Assembly (NCBI GenBank): GCA_951813515.1
Contig: OX638346.1
Coordinates: 4,023,617-4,087,616 of the forward strand
Length of the DNA stretch: 64,000 nucleotides
Origin: an uncultured Pseudomonadales bacterium
GTDB taxonomy: Bacteria > Pseudomonadota > Gammaproteobacteria > Pseudomonadales > Azotimanducaceae
Direction: 5' to 3'
Numbering within the stretch: position 1 is the stretch's first letter; every line of letters starts with the position of its first letter. Shown here in pieces: positions 63,030 to 64,000 of the stretch. The notes beneath the pieces were generated by a model. It had not been told where the DNA came from. It worked only from the letters and a program-made list of their open reading frames with translations, and did not search any database. The position numbers were made by a program, and so were the translations under genes.

Positions 63030-64000
63030 TCCGCGCGGCGCCAGCCGCCGCCCAGCGCAGTATAGAGGTCGATCACGGCGAGCAGCGTGGCGAGCTTGTT
63101 GTCGAGCAGCGCGTTGCGCGCGCCGAACAGCGTGTCCTGGGCGCCGAGCAGCGCCTCGAACTCCTGCACCCCTTCGCGGTATCGGGCCTCGACGATGCGC
63201 AGCGACTCCTCGGCGAGTGCCACGTCCTCCGCGAGCACCTCGCCCAGCGAACCGAGCAGTTCAATGTCCGCCAGGGCTACTTCGATGTCGTTGAATGCGC
63301 CAATGACTGTGGCCCGGTAGTCGTCCAATAGTGACTCGAGGCGCAGTCTCGACGCCTCCAGGCCGCGACCCCGGCGACCGAGGTCGAAGAGTTGCAGGGC
63401 AAGACTGGCCGTCGCCCCGACCGTCGCCGCCGTTTCGGCGGACCCCAGTCCGCCGCTGCCCGTGAGCGAGATGCGCGGCAGGAACGCCAGCCGCGCCAGG
63501 TCCACGTCCGCCCGCGCTTCGCGCAGCGCGGCTTCCGCTTGCACGATGTCCGGCCGCCGGAGCAACAGGTCCGACGGCAAGCCCGGCGCAATGGGGGGCA
63601 CCGCGAGTTCGGCCAGCGTCTGCCCCTCGACATCGAAGTCCCACACCGACTCGCCCACCATCAGGGCGAGAGAGGCCCGGGCCCGCAGGACCTCGAGTTC
63701 GAGTGTGCGCAGGGCATTGGCCTGGCGGCGCACCACGATGCGCTGGCGCAGACCCTCGCTGGCCAGCGCCGTGCCCGCGTCGACCCGCGCCCGCACGATG
63801 CGCTCGATGGCCTCGGCGTGCGCGAGGTTCTGCCGTCCCGCCGCCATCCGGTCCCGCAGCAGGAGGATGCGAAAGTAGCCTACGGCCGTCGCCGCGGCGA
63901 AGCGCGGCCGTCTCGAAAGCACGTCCGAATAGTCGACCCCGAGTGTCAGGTCAACAGCGTCGGATCCTCCGTCCTGGTAGTCCCCGTCGCGCGGTCGGGC
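63026..64000 (-). CDS. TolC/NodT-type outer-membrane efflux protein, C-terminal part (runs off the right edge)
   Basis: The reverse strand stays open for 325 codons to the window edge; the GTG at 63922 is internal. The sequence has the helical hairpins of the outer-membrane efflux family (LLLRRPDIVQAEAALREARA followed by DVDLARLAFLPRISLTGSGG; YRATVIGAFNDIEVALADI). LRRPDIVQAEAALR is typical of the NodT/RND-type branch. It should form the outer-membrane channel for the MacB-type transporters downstream. The N-terminal part, including any signal or lipobox, is not visible. Confidence 0.88.
   Translation of the reverse strand, partial: ARPRDGDYQDGGSDAVDLTLGVDYSDVLSRRPRFAAATAVGYFRILLLRDRMAAGRQNLAHAEAIERIVRARVDAGTALASEGLRQRIVVRRQANALRTLELEVLRARASLALMVGESVWDFDVEGQTLAELAVPPIAPGLPSDLLLRRPDIVQAEAALREARADVDLARLAFLPRISLTGSGGLGSAETAATVGATASLALQLFDLGRRGRGLEASRLRLESLLDDYRATVIGAFNDIEVALADIELLGSLGEVLAEDVALAEESLRIVEARYREGVQEFEALLGAQDTLFGARNALLDNKLATLLAVIDLYTALGGGWRRAD

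Overview
The window is high-GC bacterial chromosome, most likely from a marine gammaproteobacterium. The ftsK-lolA-rarA-serS-cysG block and a tusDCB-tusE cluster resemble gene order known from Pseudomonas and relatives. TonB-dependent receptors (TBDRs), alginate lyases and sulfatases point to a marine polysaccharide degrader. Leucine-rich repeats, ankyrin repeats, sulfatases and a PhyH dioxygenase would also fit a sponge-associated or particle-associated lineage; that is inference, and no rRNA or tRNA gene is present to settle it.

Left region (1-3.6 kb): the reverse strand carries the N-terminal 369 residues of a TOTE conflict-system archaeo-eukaryotic primase protein, cut by the window edge. 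Divergent from it lies a 2OG-Fe(II) oxygenase gene broken by one in-frame stop and two frameshifts. From 3.6 to 13.6 kb is a compact alginate-utilisation locus, all on the + strand: TonB-dependent receptor, FadR-type GntR regulator, PL6 lyase, PL17 oligoalginate lyase and hexuronate-type MFS transporter. Palindromes of the GGTNNNACC type sit in front of the receptor gene.

From 13.6 to 26.3 kb is a mosaic accessory stretch: a Uma2 nuclease-fold protein, a SnoaL-like protein, a sulfatase-esterase fusion, a short methionyl-tRNA synthetase preceded by a Met-rich mini-ORF and a strong terminator, a decayed arylsulfatase, a cupin, a methyltransferase, an orphan membrane protein, a second sulfatase and a PhyH dioxygenase. 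From 26.3 to 35.1 kb come a second TonB-dependent receptor, an FG-GAP/DsbD-N hybrid, a two-component pair, a two-domain sulfurtransferase and a small outer-membrane barrel. A VapBC-type toxin-antitoxin pair, an ankyrin gene with an altered 3' end, an LRR surface protein with 17 exact 24-residue repeats, and the tus operon follow.

From 40 to 50 kb an AbiE toxin-antitoxin operon with two operator palindromes separates the tus operon from the housekeeping block cysG-serS-rarA-lolA-ftsK. An ECF sigma factor with a membrane partner comes next. Two copies of a roughly 70-base palindromic element flank a truncated ATP-binding gene.

From 50.7 to 55.2 kb lies the most novel-looking unit: TonB, an ECF sigma factor, a membrane protein with a cytoplasmic segment and a periplasmic dockerin EF-hand loop, a secreted cohesin-like protein and a VIT-VWA lipoprotein, tightly packed. 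A gamma-glutamyltransferase and a reverse-strand efflux operon with three tandem MacB-type transporters and a TolC-type outer-membrane factor (cut by the right edge) close the window.
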